Shown one piece after another: positions 4,993 through 5,159 of a stretch of DNA of 5,159 nucleotides. A program made the position numbers and the translations under genes. A model generated the notes under the pieces. That model saw only the letters and a list, made by a program, of their open reading frames with translations. It was not told the origin of the DNA and made no database searches. This stretch comes from Thermoproteota archaeon (GTDB lineage: Archaea; Korarchaeota; Korarchaeia; B14-G2). The stretch is taken from contig QMWA01000133.1 in the NCBI GenBank assembly GCA_003661385.1, forward strand, positions 1 through 5,159, read 5' to 3'. Every line of letters starts with the position of its first letter. Position 1 is the stretch's first letter.

Positions 4993-5159
4993 CCCCTAGA
5001 CACCCCCAGCTACATGTGAGAGGCTATGGCCAGCTCTACAGCTAAGGAAGCTGAAGCCCTGCAGAGGATGCAGCCAGACATAGGAGGAAAGCAACTGCAG
5101 CCAGCAGGCTTCTCTAAGCTGTATAGTTGGCTGAAGACCCCCATATAGCGCCACCGACA
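4993..5159. other. Right-edge region without a supported gene
   Basis: No convincing gene lies here. A 40-codon plus-strand frame (5026-5148, preceded by GAGAGG) has no recognisable protein features. A CTATATGG word on the minus strand (5141-5148) might be a distant TATA box for the FmdE-domain gene, but it would imply a leader of over 120 bases. Confidence 0.4.

Noticed and set aside
5026-5148. 40-codon plus-strand frame with GAGAGG upstream
   Set aside because: Short, no family resemblance, no TATA box at the right distance.
1-5159. tRNA, rRNA, CRISPR array, insertion sequence or defence system
   Set aside because: No T-arm consensus, no regularly spaced repeats, no transposase or terminal inverted repeats, and no recognisable defence proteins.

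Overview
The window looks like chromosomal DNA of a hyperthermophilic archaeon, most likely a member of Thermoproteota (Crenarchaeota). Arginine is encoded almost only by AGG/AGA. TATA-like boxes lie about 24-27 bp before several start codons, which suggests leaderless mRNAs, while one gene keeps a strong Shine-Dalgarno sequence. The protein families (AAA_14/DUF4143 ATPase, KaiC/RAD55-like ATPase, stand-alone FmdE domain) are common in archaea. I cannot name the species.

Layout, left to right. Positions 1-15 hold what looks like the first five codons of a leaderless minus-strand gene leaving the window. Across a short divergent promoter region, 219-1427 (+) encodes a P-loop ATPase of the AAA_14/DUF4143 type with a PD-(D/E)XK-like C-terminus. 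It faces, across a 215-bp spacer full of AGCT-type palindromes, a minus-strand saccharopine-dehydrogenase-like oxidoreductase (1643-2767). Next comes a doubtful small charged protein (2953-3171, +). A minus-strand KaiC/RAD55-like ATPase with a C-terminal membrane anchor follows (3304-4250); its reading frame is broken by a run of ten C just after the start codon. A minus-strand FmdE-domain protein (4537-4992) completes the set. Positions 4993-5159 hold no gene I can support.

The genes do not form an obvious pathway. Directions change often, the two adjacent minus-strand genes are 286 bp apart, and the downstream one has its own promoter, so most genes are probably transcribed singly. I see no tRNA, rRNA, CRISPR array, insertion sequence or recognisable defence or toxin system.

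Two observations stand out. First, the poly-C tract separates a well-supported start (TATA box, AGGAGG, ATG) from the Walker A-containing frame by one nucleotide, so the gene is phase-variable, decoded by slippage, recently broken, or mis-sequenced. Second, synonymous codon choice changes along most genes: their 5' parts favour G/T-ending codons and their 3' parts A/C-ending codons. The G/T bias extends upstream into non-coding DNA, so it is probably mutational and linked to transcription.
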